Made by a program: the position numbers and the translations under genes
From: Thermosporothrix hazakensis
GTDB lineage: Bacteria > Chloroflexota > Ktedonobacteria > Ktedonobacterales > Ktedonobacteraceae
Reading direction: 5' to 3'
DNA length: 64,000 bases
NCBI RefSeq assembly: GCF_003253565.1
Contig: NZ_QKUF01000009.1
Location: 1-64,000 of the forward strand
Notes under the pieces: model-generated
What the model saw: only the letters and a program-made list of their open reading frames with translations
Told to the model about the DNA's origin: nothing
Database searches by the model: none
Part shown: one piece after another, positions 27,076-35,961 of the stretch
Numbering within the stretch: position 1 is the first letter of the stretch
Layout: each line of letters begins with the position of its first letter

Positions 27076-27474
27076 GCTTTCTACCCTTCCTTCCTTAAAA
27101 CAATGTAGGCGCTTATTCAGCCGTTCTGGCTGGCTGTGGCTGCATCTCTGAAGAGCGTGAAGCGGCCACCCGATACATCGTTGTTTCGGAGAGGTTATTC
27201 GCTTTGTGCTGAGTCGGTTCCTGAAGCCTGTTTCTGAAAATGCGAAACTATCAACCGGCTTTCCCCTTATGAAGAGAGGCGAACGGGTTGATAGCATGGT
27301 GAAAGATGTGGCAGCCACAGTGAAGTACTCAGGAATAATGACTCGGTGTCACATCATTGTTGCCTAGTTTGTACCATGAATGGCGAATAAAATCAACCAT
27401 ATACAGGTCATATTTTCTCAGGAGTGCGAAATACTGGCAAAAAAAGCCACGCGTCTTCTTGTTTCTCTTACGCC
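27076..27474 (-). promoter_or_regulatory. argF leader/upstream region with inverted repeat
   Basis: No gene supported in about 400 bp. CTATCAACC (27248-27256) and GGTTGATAG (27286-27294) form a perfect 9-bp inverted repeat with a 29-base spacer, 173-219 bp before argF. It could be an RNA hairpin in a leader or a DNA operator. A GGGTGGCCGC stretch on the minus strand near 27172 is only loosely like a T-box core. I see no clear arginine-repressor box. Confidence 0.4.
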
Positions 27475-28161
27475 TTATTCTTCGGGCGGCAACAACGGAT
27501 GATCTGGTTGCAGGGTGGCGAGCGCAATTTCAAGCTCCTGTGTGCGCAGCTCAAGGCGTTCGATGGTTTCGCTATAGGTCAGCGCGGTCTGTTGCAGGGT
27601 CGCGCTGTATTCCTGAAACTGAATGGCGATGTCCTCGGTCAACTGGAGCATTGCCAGCGTATGTATATGGGTGATAAACATGGCGCGCAGAGCCGGATAC
27701 AGCGGCGATGCACTGCCCGAACGCTCGATAAAAAAGGCCCGCCATGCCTGCTCCTCTGGCTTGAGATGGAAGAGCGGGTTGTTGATCCCGGGAAACGCAA
27801 GGTGTGCGCCTAGCTCCATCAGGTAGGTTTGATCCTGCGAGAACGAGTAGTTCAGCGCAAGATTATGCAGTGCCAGCAGGAAAAACTTGCGCACCATCAG
27901 AAATTCTTCGGCCTGCTCGGCTGGTGTGAACTGGCTGAAGAAGCTATGATAGGCCTCGCGTGTGCTTTCCAGCCGATATTGAGGGAGGTTGATCGCCGGG
28001 AAATCGAGATATTCGGCCAGCACAAAGACATAGGTGTTTTCTGACCGCGCCTGCTCATACTGCGTCCGCGCCGGGAATGTATCTGGCTCAAATGACCAGC
28101 CGGGATAGATCACGGTCCGTTTGCTGATCGGCGGTTTCTTGTTTTTCTGGCTATGCAGCAT
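27475..28161 (-). CDS. Conserved-looking hypothetical protein, 228 residues
   Basis: The product is soluble, largely helical and rich in aromatic residues; no known motif, membrane segment or signal peptide is visible. Its last 40 residues (TLQQTALTYSETIERLELRTQELEIAL) form a likely coiled coil. I place the start at ATG 28161 (MLHSQKNKK); an upstream in-frame start at 28185 adds eight basic residues. Base composition matches neighbours, so the gene is probably real, but function is not inferable. Confidence 0.6.
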   Translation of the reverse strand: MLHSQKNKKPPISKRTVIYPGWSFEPDTFPARTQYEQARSENTYVFVLAEYLDFPAINLPQYRLESTREAYHSFFSQFTPAEQAEEFLMVRKFFLLALHNLALNYSFSQDQTYLMELGAHLAFPGINNPLFHLKPEEQAWRAFFIERSGSASPLYPALRAMFITHIHTLAMLQLTEDIAIQFQEYSATLQQTALTYSETIERLELRTQELEIALATLQPDHPLLPPEE

Positions 28162-28487
28162 GCTCTTCCAACCTCTTCTTCTCAAAACTGAGTGACGAAT
28201 TGATACGCTGCTATGTAGTGTAGCATAATCGCATTTTGTTGTGGTAGAGACTGAGAAGAAAATACCAGAAGCACTGGCTGATTTCTTGTGTACAAAGCGA
28301 AAGAATAGGATTCAGCTTTTTGTCGAATCTTTTTGCTGAGCTGCACTATAATTGTAGCTCAGCAGAGCTGGAAAAGGCGGCATTGCCTGGTGATAGCTTC
28401 CTATTTATACGTATCTATGCTACAATAAGTATAATTTAGTAATCGTTTACTATCGAGAAAAAGTGAGGGAAGGAAGAGCAACGTTCT
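28162..28487. other. Divergent intergenic region
   Basis: AT-rich region of about 325 bp between the hypothetical gene and the metallophosphoesterase. It holds a TATAAT hexamer (28430-28435) and an adjacent palindrome (28437-28452) at its right end. No gene supported. Confidence 0.55.
28430..28452 (+). promoter_or_regulatory. -10 element with overlapping TAGTAA/TTACTA operator candidate
   Basis: TATAAT at 28430-28435 is followed after one base by TAGTAA-N4-TTACTA (28437-28452). That places a dyad over the expected transcription start, a classic repressor position. The -35 is not clear. Confidence 0.5.
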
Positions 28488-29438
28488 ATGAAAGAGCTGC
28501 ACCTTGAAGCAGATCAGGGGAAGCCAGAGAAGCCGCTACTTCATTTCTGGGGCCTGGGAGATCTCCATTATCGCGCTACCGATAGCTGGCAGCCGTTGCA
28601 TCGGCCACGCATGCAGCAGATGTATGAGGACCTTCACGAGATCTGGCAGGCGGAAGGCGAACCTGCGTTCTGTGTCTCGCCGGGTGATATCGCGGATCGG
28701 GGGGCACCGATCAATTTTGAGCTGGCGAAGCGCGATATTGCCGCGCATTTGAAACATATTCCCTTCTATCCTGGCCTGGGCAATCACGAATATTTCCTTG
28801 AAACCTGGGAGTCAGAGCCGCGCAAGCCCGAGGCATTCACCGAGGCGTGGGGCTTCCCGATTCGCTATGCCTGGACGGCTGGTGACTTTGCCTTTCTTAT
28901 GCTGGATCAGCCGGTCACGGAGAGCACGGATGTAATCTTTTCACAGGAGGCGCTTGACTTCCTCGATACCACCCTGAGCGAGCATGCCGAGCGCAAGGCG
29001 ATCATCTTTGCTCATTGCCCGCTGCACAATACGGTGCTGGATCGCGACCCCGAAAAGAACCTTGATGACGACTCGCTTGATCCCTATTTCTTTGTCAGCA
29101 ATTCTGATGAGGTGCGGGCGGTGCTGGCCCGGCATCAGAATGCGGCGCTCTATATCAGCGGTCACACACATTCGGGTTGGGGTTCGCCACAACTGGTCTG
29201 TACCGAGCAACTGGGTGAGCATCCGGTCACCCACCTCAATTTGATGTCGCCCTGGTATACCGGGATGACTGGACCGACCCCAAATCCGGACTGGGACCAT
29301 CTGATCTATGTCGCGGATACGCCTGACCTGCTGGTCACTTTTGGTTTCTATCTCTACGAGACCAGAGCAATCGTGCGCGCGCGAAGCCATAACACAAAGT
29401 GCCGGCTCGGACAGTGGGAGATTCCCCTTTGTCGCTGA
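28488..29438 (+). CDS. Calcineurin-type metallophosphoesterase
   Basis: The 316-residue cytoplasmic protein carries all blocks of the dinuclear metallophosphoesterase site: GDLH (24-27), GDIADRG, GNHE, a His in FAHCPLH, and GHTHSGW. No signal peptide, so it acts on intracellular phosphoesters; cyclic nucleotides, nucleotides or phospholipid head groups are all possible. GGAAGGAAGAGC precedes the ATG. A dyad next to its -10 suggests repression. A second, shorter member of the superfamily lies at 53033. Confidence 0.9.
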   Translation: MKELHLEADQGKPEKPLLHFWGLGDLHYRATDSWQPLHRPRMQQMYEDLHEIWQAEGEPAFCVSPGDIADRGAPINFELAKRDIAAHLKHIPFYPGLGNHEYFLETWESEPRKPEAFTEAWGFPIRYAWTAGDFAFLMLDQPVTESTDVIFSQEALDFLDTTLSEHAERKAIIFAHCPLHNTVLDRDPEKNLDDDSLDPYFFVSNSDEVRAVLARHQNAALYISGHTHSGWGSPQLVCTEQLGEHPVTHLNLMSPWYTGMTGPTPNPDWDHLIYVADTPDLLVTFGFYLYETRAIVRARSHNTKCRLGQWEIPLCR

Positions 29439-29512
29439 GGGGGGTGAGCGAAGGCGTCTACCAAAAAAGAGAGGGAAAATGGTAAAATCGGTTATTATGC
29501 TCGTAATATATC

Positions 29513-29540
29513 TAGACCTGTCGAATAAATCGAGTATAAT
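29513..29540 (+). promoter_or_regulatory. Promoter of the small 71-residue protein gene
   Basis: TAGACC (29513-29518) and a consensus TATAAT (29535-29540) with 16 bp spacing, 43 bp before the start codon. Confidence 0.55.
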
Positions 29541-29583
29541 AAAGGAAATGTTGGAGGCGAAGCTAACCCCTGGGGAGGAAACG

Positions 29584-29799
29584 ATGAAAAGCATTCGTAT
29601 TGCCGGGTTTGTATATAGTGTTCAGAATGGCGAATTGACGATCACGACTCCTGAAAAATGTACGTACAAGCTCTCGGGTGAGGAGGCCAACGAGCTGGTT
29701 GGTTTTCTGTCTGAGTTTCAAGATCAGTTTCTACCGGAAGTCGAGCTGCCGAACTGGGCGCAACCTGTTATCGAGGCTGATTCGCAAGGGGAAGGATAA
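29584..29799 (+). CDS. Small acidic protein, unknown function
   Basis: A 71-residue protein beginning MKSIRIAGFVYSVQNGELTI, with a short beta hairpin followed by a helix (LSGEEANELVGFLSEF) and an acidic tail. It has its own promoter, a GGGGAGG ribosome binding site (29572-29578) and a terminator overlapping the stop, so it is a genuine single-gene unit. No family recognised; the pattern of a strand pair plus helix is common among lineage-specific small proteins. Confidence 0.72.
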   Translation: MKSIRIAGFVYSVQNGELTITTPEKCTYKLSGEEANELVGFLSEFQDQFLPEVELPNWAQPVIEADSQGEG

Positions 29800-29813
29800 G
29801 GGCTCCCCTTTTT
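29786..29813 (+). terminator. Intrinsic terminator overlapping a stop codon
   Basis: AAGGGGA (29786-29792) pairs with TCCCCTT (29804-29810) followed by TTT; the stop codon at 29797-29799 lies in the loop. Confidence 0.7.
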
Positions 29814-29846
29814 GCTCGACAATCTGACAACAATTCTCTCTCTTTT

Positions 29847-29881
29847 CTTCATGCATATGCATCTATGCATGAAGCCTTTTT
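29847..29881 (+). terminator. Second hairpin with T-tract
   Basis: CTTCATGCAT and ATGCATGAAG form a perfect 10-bp stem around an 8-base loop (29847-29874), followed by CCTTTTT. It looks like a back-up terminator of the small gene; the palindrome could also be a DNA site. Confidence 0.6.
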
Positions 29882-30048
29882 CTATCCTCTATTCACTTTT
29901 AGGGTGAGAGCTTTGCATATTCCTGTGCTCTATTGTTATTTGCCAGTGCTTCTGTTCTGCTTTTTGCAATGTAAAAGCGACTCATTTTGTTATTCTCGTG
30001 TAGAGAGGGAAAATCATATAAAATCAGTTCTGAAGAGAAAGAAGCGGT

Positions 30049-32544
30049 ATGAACGCCAGCCTGTTTGACTTTTTTGGCAATCGTTTGAAAGCGTATCGAC
30101 AACGGAGCGGCTTGACACAGCGCCAGCTCGCGGCTGAGCTTGGTGTACATCGGAATACTATCGGGGCCTGGGAGCGTGGTGAGTATCTTCCTGAAACAAA
30201 GGGGATGGTTCTTGAGCTGGCTCGACATCTTCATTTAAACGAGCAGGAGGCTCGTTCCCTGTTGCAGGCCGGGCTCACGGCGCTCTCTCCTTACTGGTTT
30301 GTTCCCTATCAGCGGAATGTCTTTTTTACGGGGCGCGATTCCCTGTTGCAGCAGCTTCACGAGAACCTGCGCACGCATGCCTGTTTGCTCTGTGGCATGG
30401 GCGGTATTGGCAAGACACAGCTCGCGCTTGAGTATGCCTATCGCTTTTTTTCCGAATATACCGCTCTTTTCTGGCTTCAGGCCGAGTCGGAGGAGAGCCT
30501 GCGGGCAAGCCTGTTGAGCGTTGCCGAGCTCCTGGACGTGGGGGAAAATCAGGCGCAAGAAGCGATTCTGGATGCAGTGTTCAACTGGTTGCAGGTGCAT
30601 CCGGGCTGGCTGTTGATTCTCGATAATGTGGAGGACAGGACAACGGTTGAGCGCTTTTTCTCTCCCGACTATCATGGAACGCTCCTGTTGACGACGCGCT
30701 ATCAGCAGCTTGCGCTTCCTGCAACGCGTGTTCAGGTTGAAGAGCTGACGGCAGAGGAGAGCTTTGATTTCCTGCGGCAGCGTCTCGGGCTGAAGGAACC
30801 GCTGCCTGTCTCGCTTCATGCGGACATTCAGGCGCTGGTCCGGCTGATGGATGGGCTTCCGTTGGCGCTCGATCAGGCGGCGGGCTATATCAGCGAGGCC
30901 CATTGCTCGTTACGCTCCTATCTCTATTTGCTGCGCACGCGCCTGATTCCCCTTTTACAGGATCGATCTGAGGGAAGTAGCTACCCATACTCGCTTGTCA
31001 GCACATTTGAGCTGGCCTTTGAGAAGCTACAACAGCGTGATCCGCTGGCGGCTGACTTTTTGCTGTGCTGTTGCTGGCTGGTTCCCGATACCATTCCTGT
31101 GCGCCTGTTTCGCGAAGGGACGGCCTATGGTCGCACCTCGTTGCGTCGCTTTGTGGACGATGCAAGCCGCATCGAGAGCGTGCTTGAGACGCTGGAGGCC
31201 TATTCACTGATTCGGCGCAACGGGTCGACGTTCAGCATACATCGATTGGTCCAGGCAATTGTGCGCACACGTTCCTCGGCTGAGTGGCTGGCCTGTGCGG
31301 TGAGGCTACTTGAGGAGCTCTTTCCGCGGGCACTCTCAAAACAAGCAAGCTGGTCCTGGTGTGATACACTGGTGCCGCATGTCTTTCAATTAACTGCTCT
31401 GCCCAACCTACCAGAGAAAACAGTATTTGCATCACTGCTGCTCAAATGCGCTCATTATCTGGCCCGGCGCGTGCGTTTCGAGCAGGCAGAGGCTCTGGTC
31501 CAGCGAGCACTGCAAATTCAACAAGGCGGGGTGACCGCGATCTCCTATACGGCTCTGGCGGTGCTTCGCTGGCAGCGCGGGCGCTATACGGAGGCCGCAC
31601 AAATGGTACAGCAGGGATTGGCGGCCTTCCAGGAAGAGAATACTGTTCCCGCTGAAGAGCTTGGAGTGTTTGCTGCTCTGCTTGATGGGCTCGGACATAT
31701 GCGCGAGGCGGAGGCGTTCTATCGGCGGGCGCTTGCTGCATCCCCGGCTGAGTCGCCTGCTCTGCTGAACAATTTCGCGCTACACTATTATCGGCGTGGG
31801 CGCTATGATGATGCGGAACGGCTCTACAGGCGCGCTATTCGGCTTTATGGGCGGGCCCGGCAGGAGACCGATCTTGTGGCGCCGCTCAACAATCTGGCGC
31901 TTGTGCGCATTCAGCAGAAAGCATACTCAAAAGCTGAAATGCTCTTAAAGCATGCATTACATCTTCGTGAACGACTTTTTGGCCCTGACCATCCAGCGAT
32001 CAGCAGGGTGTTAAAAAATCTGGCTCGCTGCTACCAGGGGCAGGGGCGCTATACGGAGGCCGAAGAAGCGCTGTTACGGGCCCTGCGGGTCTACGAGCGC
32101 CACTATGGTCCCGAGCATCCCGAGCTCTCACGTCCGCTCAGTGGCCTGGCGCAGTTGTATGTGCAACAGGAGAGGTATAGCGAGGCAGAGGCGTTCTACG
32201 AGCGGGCGCAGGTAGTACGTCAACGCGCTCTGGGTTCGCAAGATCCCGCACTTGCTGAGTTGCTGATTCAGCAGGGGCAGGCCCTGGTGCAACAGGGGAG
32301 ATACAGCGAAGCGGAAACGCTGTATGAGCGGGCCCAGGCCATTCAGCAGCACGCTCTGCGCCCGGAGCACCCCGACGTGATGCGCCTGTCTGTCTGTTTT
32401 GCCTATCTCTATCGCCTACAGGGAAGGCAGCAGGAGGCGACGGCGCTCTACGAACGGGCGCAGCGGATAGCATCCCGGCTTGAGCTTACATCGGTCGATA
32501 TCTATCAGTTGCAGGAGCCCGGCGAGCTCTTTCTACAGGAGTGA
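30049..32544 (+). CDS. XRE helix-turn-helix / STAND NTPase / TPR protein
   Basis: The 831-residue protein has an N-terminal Cro/CI-type helix-turn-helix (about 10-65), an NB-ARC-like STAND NTPase beginning at FFTGRD with Walker A GMGGIGKT (116-123) and Walker B LLILDNVED (188-196), a winged-helix-like segment, and about eight tetratricopeptide repeats (about 445-815), the last ones nearly regular 42-residue units (GRYTEAEEALLRAL, ERYSEAEAFYERA, GRYSEAETLYERA). It is probably a signal-responsive regulator. It precedes an FAD monooxygenase by 110 bp in the same direction, a likely target or partner. Related architectures also occur in defence proteins, but no effector domain is present. Confidence 0.88.
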   Translation: MNASLFDFFGNRLKAYRQRSGLTQRQLAAELGVHRNTIGAWERGEYLPETKGMVLELARHLHLNEQEARSLLQAGLTALSPYWFVPYQRNVFFTGRDSLLQQLHENLRTHACLLCGMGGIGKTQLALEYAYRFFSEYTALFWLQAESEESLRASLLSVAELLDVGENQAQEAILDAVFNWLQVHPGWLLILDNVEDRTTVERFFSPDYHGTLLLTTRYQQLALPATRVQVEELTAEESFDFLRQRLGLKEPLPVSLHADIQALVRLMDGLPLALDQAAGYISEAHCSLRSYLYLLRTRLIPLLQDRSEGSSYPYSLVSTFELAFEKLQQRDPLAADFLLCCCWLVPDTIPVRLFREGTAYGRTSLRRFVDDASRIESVLETLEAYSLIRRNGSTFSIHRLVQAIVRTRSSAEWLACAVRLLEELFPRALSKQASWSWCDTLVPHVFQLTALPNLPEKTVFASLLLKCAHYLARRVRFEQAEALVQRALQIQQGGVTAISYTALAVLRWQRGRYTEAAQMVQQGLAAFQEENTVPAEELGVFAALLDGLGHMREAEAFYRRALAASPAESPALLNNFALHYYRRGRYDDAERLYRRAIRLYGRARQETDLVAPLNNLALVRIQQKAYSKAEMLLKHALHLRERLFGPDHPAISRVLKNLARCYQGQGRYTEAEEALLRALRVYERHYGPEHPELSRPLSGLAQLYVQQERYSEAEAFYERAQVVRQRALGSQDPALAELLIQQGQALVQQGRYSEAETLYERAQAIQQHALRPEHPDVMRLSVCFAYLYRLQGRQQEATALYERAQRIASRLELTSVDIYQLQEPGELFLQE

Positions 32545-32654
32545 GGAAGATCACCCTCCGTTTTCACCTGCACCGGGTGATGTTGTTTCACCCTTTTGCC
32601 TATTAAGCTTTCGGTAGTGAAATCGTTCTACCAGAGTTGAAAGGTGTTAATGAA

Positions 32655-34259
32655 ATGGAAGCTCATTTGCAGGAAGAAAAGCAATATCCGGTGGTTGTCG
32701 TCGGGGGAAGCCTGGTCGGTTTATCAACAGCGCTGTTTTTGGCATGGCGCGGCATCCCGTCGCTGGTTGTTGAGAAGCACCCGGGAACCTCTATTCATCC
32801 GCGTGCCGGCGGGTTCAACGCGCGTACGATGGAGATCTATCGCTCTGTTGGTATGGAGGCGACAATTCGTGCGAACGAGCCCCGGCAGATGCAGGCCAGC
32901 GGTACACTGCGTGTCGAGACGCTGGCAGGCAAGGAAATCAACTGGTACACGCATAACATCAATGAGATAGATGACGAGATCACGCCGGTTCGTGGCAGCT
33001 TCATCTCGCAGGCGCTGCTTGAGCCACTGCTGTTGGAGCGGGCTCGCGAGCTTGGGGCTGAGGTCCGTTTCCGCACGGAGCTGGTCGCATTTGAGCAGGA
33101 CGCTGCGGGTGTGACGGTAACGCTTAAGAACCGTGAAACGGGCGCGATACACACTGTCCGTACTTCCTACTTGATCGCGGCAGATGGCTATAAAAGCCCA
33201 ATGAGGAACGCTCTTGGTATCCCCTTTGACGGGTATGGCAAGCTCTCAGACCATGTGTCGATCTTCTTTGAGGCAGATCTGAAAGAGGCACTGCGTGGGC
33301 GTCACTTTGCGGTGTGCTATGTCGATAATCCCCGGGTGCAGGGCGTGCTTGGCATCATGGATGAGACGGCCCGGGAAGCGCTTTTCGCTATCACGGTCCC
33401 TCCGGGCGAGACAGTGGAGAGCTACGATCAACAGCGCTGCATTGAGGCGCTTCGTGCTGCAATCGGCATTCCTGATCTGGATGTCCATCTGAAAGCCGTG
33501 TTACACTGGGTGCTTGCCTCCAATCTCGCAGAGCGCTATCAGCAGGGGCGCATTTTCCTGGCAGGCGATGCAGCCCATGTCGTGCCGCCTGTGGGGGGCT
33601 TTGGCGCGAACACGGGTATTCAGGATGCACATAACCTGGCCTGGAAGCTGGCGCTTGTGTTGAAGGGGGTGGCTTCGCCGGCACTGCTCACGACCTATGA
33701 GGCAGAGCGCCGACCCGTTGCTGAGCTGGTTGGCGAGCAGGCGTTTGCGGGCTATGCTGTCCGTATGTCACCGCATGTTGCCGAGCAGGCCAGACATATC
33801 CAGCCGATTGATTTCTACACCCTGATGCTGGGCTATCAATATCATTCGGCGGCGATCATCGAGGAGCCCGGCAGCGAGGGACTGCGCTATGAGGCGAATC
33901 TGCGTCAGCCGTCATCGGTCCCCGGCACACGTGCGCCTCATGTGGCTCTGGAACGGGATGGACAGCGCATTTCAACGCTTGATCTTTTCGGCGGGGACTT
34001 CGTTCTGTTGACTGGCTCGCGGACCTGGTGTGAAGCGGCTGGCACGGCGGCCCGGCGCTTTGAGCTCGATCTTGATTGCTACCTGCTCGGTGCGGATCTT
34101 CATGATCTTACGGGAGACTTCTTTAAGACCTATGGTATCACGCCTGATGGGGCGGTCCTGGTGCGTCCAGACGGCTTTATTGCCTGGCGCTCAGCCACAG
34201 CAGGAGAGGAGCCAGAAAACACGCTGGCACAGATCGTGACCAGGATCCTTGCTCGCTAA
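32655..34259 (+). CDS. FAD-dependent aromatic-ring hydroxylase-type monooxygenase
   Basis: This 534-residue class A flavoprotein monooxygenase has the N-terminal Rossmann motif (VVVVGGSLVGLSTALFLAWRG), the AADGYKSPMRNALGI (DG) motif, and GRIFLAGDAAHVVPPVGGFGANTGIQ in pieces around residues 297-320 (GD motif), then a C-terminal thioredoxin-like domain as in phenol hydroxylase and rifampicin/tetracycline-modifying enzymes. It hydroxylates an aromatic or polyketide substrate with NAD(P)H and O2; the substrate is open. I use ATG 32655 with AAAGG upstream; an in-frame TTG at 32637 is possible. A strong hairpin follows. Confidence 0.9.
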   Translation: MEAHLQEEKQYPVVVVGGSLVGLSTALFLAWRGIPSLVVEKHPGTSIHPRAGGFNARTMEIYRSVGMEATIRANEPRQMQASGTLRVETLAGKEINWYTHNINEIDDEITPVRGSFISQALLEPLLLERARELGAEVRFRTELVAFEQDAAGVTVTLKNRETGAIHTVRTSYLIAADGYKSPMRNALGIPFDGYGKLSDHVSIFFEADLKEALRGRHFAVCYVDNPRVQGVLGIMDETAREALFAITVPPGETVESYDQQRCIEALRAAIGIPDLDVHLKAVLHWVLASNLAERYQQGRIFLAGDAAHVVPPVGGFGANTGIQDAHNLAWKLALVLKGVASPALLTTYEAERRPVAELVGEQAFAGYAVRMSPHVAEQARHIQPIDFYTLMLGYQYHSAAIIEEPGSEGLRYEANLRQPSSVPGTRAPHVALERDGQRISTLDLFGGDFVLLTGSRTWCEAAGTAARRFELDLDCYLLGADLHDLTGDFFKTYGITPDGAVLVRPDGFIAWRSATAGEEPENTLAQIVTRILAR

Positions 34260-34266
34260 AGGCAAA

Positions 34267-34296
34267 GGCAGGCGCTATGCACATGCAGCGCCTGCC
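34267..34296. terminator. Convergent hairpin terminator
   Basis: A perfect 10-bp stem (GGCAGGCGCT / AGCGCCTGCC) with a 10-base loop lies between convergent stops; CGCCTTTCT follows on the plus strand and a short T-run (GCCTTTGCC) on the minus strand. Confidence 0.7.
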
Positions 34297-34307
34297 CGCC
34301 TTTCTGG

Positions 34308-34721
34308 CTAGCTGATGCGGACCTTCATACCGATACAGAGCCCGCACACGCTGTGATCCTCGGCGACGAAGTAATAGCCGTTTACCACGCTTGCCGTCTG
34401 CTTTTTGGCAGATGTCGCGACATTAGAGCCGCTCCAGCCCGGGGCATCGCTTGCCGGGAAGGACTCTTCCGAAGCCTCCGTCACCACGTCATCTGTCAGA
34501 TCGAGGCTGATGGGGTACGTGCCGATATTGCGCGTGATGGGATGACCGGTATCGGGCAGTTCTGGATCTGTGAGCCCGCTGCTGTAGGCGACGGTTCCAG
34601 CGATCCAGCGCCCTCCCAGATAGATTTCAATCTGTTGTCCTCGTTCGAGCTCCTGGTTTTTTGCCCCACTGATCGCAAAGCTTCCCGGGTTGGACCCGGC
34701 ACACAGGATTCCTTCTGTCAT
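34308..34721 (-). CDS. Small protein with EASEESFPASDAP motif
   Basis: A 137-residue soluble protein. The first half is beta-rich (QIEIYLGGRWIAGTVAYS); the middle contains DDVVTEASEESFPASDAPGW, a short motif that I recall from diverse small bacterial proteins; the end has VCGLCIGMKVRIS with a CxxC. No function is known to me. The ATG at 34721 has AAGGGA upstream. Convergent with the monooxygenase gene. Confidence 0.65.
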   Translation of the reverse strand: MTEGILCAGSNPGSFAISGAKNQELERGQQIEIYLGGRWIAGTVAYSSGLTDPELPDTGHPITRNIGTYPISLDLTDDVVTEASEESFPASDAPGWSGSNVATSAKKQTASVVNGYYFVAEDHSVCGLCIGMKVRIS

Positions 34722-34883
34722 ACGGTGATCCCTTCTCTTCTGTTTGTTTGAAGACGTTCGTCATAGAGACACGTTGCAGTATTGACACGTTTTGACGGGT
34801 CATTTCGTTGATAAGAATGGGGTCAGGCTGCTGACTTCTCTTTGTCGCCGCTGTATCTTCTGAGTCAGTAAAGGAAAAGCGTG

Positions 34884-35876
34884 ATGTCAAAGCAAAATTT
34901 CAGTAATGCATATATTGCTGCTTCTAACGCACTTGCTGTTCTTCGTGAGGGGCGATCTGTCGAGTTGCAACTGGTTGGAACTCGGCCGGTCTGTGTCGCG
35001 ATCGATCCGAGCAGGCCCGAGCGCGTCTATTGTGGTACCTTTGATCAGGGACTCTGGTATAGCGCCGATGCAGGGCGATCCTGGGAGCCTGTTGGCGCGG
35101 GAATCCCACATCTGGCGGTGACGGCGGTCGCTGTTAACGAACGAGGCGTTGTCTATGCCGGAACGGAGCCCGGTTCGCTGTATCGCTCCGAAGATGGTGG
35201 GCGGACGTGGCAGGATCTCGCGGCATTGCGGGCGCTTCCCTCGGCTCCGACGTGGAGCTTTCCGCCGCGCCCTGAGACAAATCATGTGCGCTGGATCACC
35301 TTTGATCCGCAGGCACCCGAGCGTGTCTATGTCGCGATTGAGGCGGGGGCGCTGGTGCGTAGCCTGGACGGCGGCCTGACCTGGGAAGATCGGAAGCCGG
35401 GTGGACCCTATGACACGCACACGCTGGTGATGCATCCACAGGCCCCGTTGACGCTCTATTCAGCGGCGGGCGATGGCTTCTTTTTGAGTGAGGATGGCGG
35501 CGACCGCTGGACTGCTTCGACGCAGGGCATCCCCTATCACTACCTCTGGGGGGCGGCTGTTGACCCCGGAGACCCGTCGATTCTGGTCGTTTCGGCAGCT
35601 CCATCCCCGATGCATGCCCACACCGAGGCGGCTGCTGAAGCGACGTTATTCCGTCGAGTGGGTGATGGGGTCTGGCAGCAGGCAGAAGGCTTGCCACAAC
35701 CAAAGGGAACGCTGATCTCGCCTGTGGCGGCCCTTGAGCCGAGCGTGTTTTATACAATCAGCAATCGAGGGTTGTTCCGCTCCGAAGATAGCGGGCAGAC
35801 GTGGGCACAGGTTCCGGTCCAGTGGCCAGCGGGGCTGGAACTCAAGCGGCCCAATGCGCTGGTGCTTGCTCCATAA
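34884..35876 (+). CDS. BNR-repeat/sialidase-like beta-propeller protein
   Basis: A 330-residue protein made of propeller blades with the Asp-box pattern (S-x-D-x-G-x-x-W): YSADAGRSWEP, RSEDGGRTWQD, RSLDGGLTWED, LSEDGGDRWTA and RSEDSGQTWAQ. No signal peptide, so it is probably cytoplasmic; the family includes sialidases, photosystem assembly (YCF48) and uncharacterised proteins, and catalytic Arg triads of sialidases are not evident. The ATG at 34884 is preceded by AAGGAA; a GTG at 34881 is an alternative. Confidence 0.75.
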   Translation: MSKQNFSNAYIAASNALAVLREGRSVELQLVGTRPVCVAIDPSRPERVYCGTFDQGLWYSADAGRSWEPVGAGIPHLAVTAVAVNERGVVYAGTEPGSLYRSEDGGRTWQDLAALRALPSAPTWSFPPRPETNHVRWITFDPQAPERVYVAIEAGALVRSLDGGLTWEDRKPGGPYDTHTLVMHPQAPLTLYSAAGDGFFLSEDGGDRWTASTQGIPYHYLWGAAVDPGDPSILVVSAAPSPMHAHTEAAAEATLFRRVGDGVWQQAEGLPQPKGTLISPVAALEPSVFYTISNRGLFRSEDSGQTWAQVPVQWPAGLELKRPNALVLAP

Positions 35877-35961
35877 TCGGACTGGTAAGAGGGCGGTGAT
35901 GCGTTTTATCATAGAGGAGAGGGCCACAGCGGCCCATCTCTGAGGACGAGAGGAGAACTCT

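Noticed and set aside
27150..27190. T-box antiterminator core in the argF leader
   Set aside because: GGGTGGCCGC lacks the NACCGCG continuation and no specifier stem was found.
30049..32544. STAND protein as an Avs-type antiphage effector
   Set aside because: It has an HTH instead of a nuclease or other effector domain and no defence neighbours; a regulator is more likely.
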